Source: Bacteroidales bacterium H4
Lineage (GTDB): Bacteria; Bacteroidota; Bacteroidia; Bacteroidales; Muribaculaceae
Reading direction: 5' to 3'
DNA: 8,756 nucleotides
Assembly (NCBI GenBank): GCA_001701165.1
Contig: DAAP01000047.1
Location: 1-8,756 of the forward strand
Of this stretch, positions 7,268 to 8,756 are shown one piece after another (the stretch's first letter is position 1; each line of letters starts with the position of its first letter). A model generated the notes under the pieces. That model was not told the DNA's origin. It saw only the letters and a program-made list of their open reading frames with translations, and did no database searches. The translations under genes and the position numbers were made by a program.

Positions 7268-8756
7268 ATGAAAAAATCACTAATATACATCTATACAGCC
7301 CTGCTGGCACTCGCCGGCTCCGTGTCGCTGTCGTCCTGCGATGACGACTTCGAGCGCCCGCCCATGGTGGTACCCACGGCCAAGCGCCACGCCAACACCA
7401 CCATTGCCGAACTTAAAACCAAGTTCTACACCGGCGAAAGCAACTATGCCACACTCGTCGAAAAACGCGACGACGGCACAGACTACATCATCAAAGGCCG
7501 CGTCATCTCCTCCGACCAGGCAGGCAACTTCTTCAAACAGCTTGTCATCGAGGACGAAACCGGAGCCATTCAGGTCAACATCGACAGCTACGACCTGTAC
7601 AAAACCTACCAATACGGGCAGGAAATTGTCATCGATGTCACCGGACTCTATGTCGGCGCCTACGGCAAGCTCATGCAAATAGGCTCGACCCCCAACAACA
7701 ACTATCCCGGGCGCATAGCCTCCGACCTTGCTGCAAAGCAGATTGAAGTCAACGGCCTGGCCGAACCCGAAAAAATCGTAGCCGGCGAATACACCATTGC
7801 CGCACTCAACGACCTTATTTCCAATCAAGAAGAATTCCTGGCCAAGCAATGCCGCCTCGTATCCATCAAAGATGTAACATTCAAGGATGCCGGCAAAGCA
7901 ACCCTCGCCGACAAGGACAAAAACACCTCGCGCACCATCTCCGACGGCACAGGTGATATGATTGTCTACACCAGCGGATACAGCGACTTCTACGACTACT
8001 ACTGTCCCGAAGGTAAAGGCACCATCGTCGGCATCCTGAGCTTCTTCAACCGCTCGTGGCAAATACGCCTCATAGGCGTCAGCGAGGACGAAAACGTCGC
8101 AGACACCATGCGCGGCCTCATCGGTTACGAACTCAGCAAGGCTCCCGGCACCGGAGGCGACACCCCCACACCCACGCCCACCCCGGGCGATGCCGGCACC
8201 AAGGAAAAACCCTACACCGTCGCTAACGTACAGGCCGGAGCCACCGGCACCGGCGTATGGGTCAAAGGCTACATCGTAGGATGGATTGACGGCAAGACAC
8301 TCGCCGACGGAGCCAAATTCAACGCCGACGGCGTCACAGTGTCATCAAACGTCATGCTCGCCGATGCAGCAGACGCGGCAACCACCGCCAAGATCATTCC
8401 CGTGCAACTACCCAGCGGCGAAATCCGCAAGGCCGTCAACCTTCAGGACAACCCTGCCAACTACAAGAAAGAAGTGCTGCTTAAAGGCAACCTCGTGGCA
8501 TACTTCGGCGTTCCCGGCCTCAAAGAAGTCTCCGCAGCAGTCATCGACGGCAAAGAATATCCCATGGGCGGCGACGACCAGCCCTCAGGCGACGTCGTGA
8601 CATCCCTCGACGAAAACTTCGACGCCTCCACCGATATCCCCGCCGGATGGTTCCAGAAACAAGCTGCCGGCGACAAGGCTTGGTATGTCCGCAACTTCAG
8701 CGAGAACAACTACATCACCATGTCCGGCTTCAAGGGCACCGCGCCCTTCGACCAGT
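7268..8756 (+). CDS. Surface lipoprotein with DUF5689, DUF6359 and choice-of-anchor-J-like domains (3' end outside the window)
   Basis: The frame opens at ATG 7268 and stays open for 496 codons to the window edge. A lysine-bearing hydrophobic signal ends in lipobox LSSC with Cys24. The next residues DDD resemble the acidic lipoprotein export signal that sends Bacteroidota lipoproteins to the cell surface. Residues about 40-290 fit DUF5689; the core IIKGRVISSDQAGNFFKQLV followed by IEDETGAIQVNID reads like an OB fold. A TPTPTPTP linker (299-306) precedes a DUF6359-like module (about 311-430, KEKPYTVANV and GVWVKGYIVG), also OB-like. From about 446, LDENFDASTDIPAGWFQKQ starts a choice-of-anchor-J-type beta-sandwich that is cut off. 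The gene lies 60 bp after the receptor with no terminator between them, so it is probably co-transcribed and supplies the receptor's ligand-capturing partner. Domain names rest on motif recognition only. Confidence 0.88.
   Translation, partial: MKKSLIYIYTALLALAGSVSLSSCDDDFERPPMVVPTAKRHANTTIAELKTKFYTGESNYATLVEKRDDGTDYIIKGRVISSDQAGNFFKQLVIEDETGAIQVNIDSYDLYKTYQYGQEIVIDVTGLYVGAYGKLMQIGSTPNNNYPGRIASDLAAKQIEVNGLAEPEKIVAGEYTIAALNDLISNQEEFLAKQCRLVSIKDVTFKDAGKATLADKDKNTSRTISDGTGDMIVYTSGYSDFYDYYCPEGKGTIVGILSFFNRSWQIRLIGVSEDENVADTMRGLIGYELSKAPGTGGDTPTPTPTPGDAGTKEKPYTVANVQAGATGTGVWVKGYIVGWIDGKTLADGAKFNADGVTVSSNVMLADAADAATTAKIIPVQLPSGEIRKAVNLQDNPANYKKEVLLKGNLVAYFGVPGLKEVSAAVIDGKEYPMGGDDQPSGDVVTSLDENFDASTDIPAGWFQKQAAGDKAWYVRNFSENNYITMSGFKGTAPFDQ

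Noticed and set aside
7280..8062. Minus-strand frame of 260 codons opposite the lipoprotein
   Set aside because: The + strand frame here has a clear lipoprotein signal and domain structure. The minus frame is a Val/Gly/Phe-rich shadow caused by codon bias.
1..8756. CRISPR array, tRNA, rRNA, insertion sequence or integrase
   Set aside because: No regularly spaced direct repeats, cloverleaf-like segments, rRNA-like blocks, terminal inverted repeats or transposase/integrase motifs were seen in the window.

Overview
The window looks like a chromosomal piece of a member of the Bacteroidota, most likely order Bacteroidales and possibly Muribaculaceae-like. The family is an inference from the style of the proteins, not a demonstrated assignment. 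Three things point this way. There is a TonB-dependent receptor with an N-terminal carboxypeptidase-regulatory-like domain. It is followed by a lipoprotein of DUF5689 / DUF6359 / choice-of-anchor-J type. Starts have A-rich leaders without a clear Shine-Dalgarno. All genes lie on the + strand.

Region 1 (3-3933) is a two-gene accessory unit. It holds a very large RecQ-type superfamily 2 helicase whose 5' end is displaced by a probable frameshift near position 40, so its N terminus lies outside the window. Its stop overlaps (ATGA) the start of a 134-residue coiled-coil protein with a C-terminal membrane anchor. The helicase has all RecQ core motifs, an N-terminal extension of at least 300 residues, and a long C-terminal region with a winged-helix-like stretch. 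It has no recognisable RecQ zinc-binding or HRDC domain. A DNA-translocating motor co-translated with a membrane-anchored coiled-coil partner is a good candidate for an undescribed genome-defence or mobile-element-control module. The window itself does not prove that function.

Region 2 (3934-4444) is about 510 bp without a convincing gene. It carries a perfect 7-bp inverted repeat, a TAnnTTTG-type -7 element, a 9-bp tandem duplication and a GGAAC-GT-GTTCC dyad ahead of the next gene. Base composition changes sharply across it: sampled 60-base lines are about 37% GC in the helicase (2281-2340) and about 62% in the receptor (6001-6060). It may therefore mark the edge of an acquired island.

Region 3 (4445-8756) is an outer-membrane uptake or binding locus: a 920-residue TonB-dependent receptor, a 60-bp gap, then a surface lipoprotein that runs off the window end. 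There is no SusD-type partner directly after the receptor. The lipoprotein has two modules that read like OB folds (DUF5689, DUF6359), a Thr-Pro linker and the start of a choice-of-anchor-J domain. The receptor probably imports a ligand captured by the lipoprotein; what the ligand is cannot be read from the sequence.
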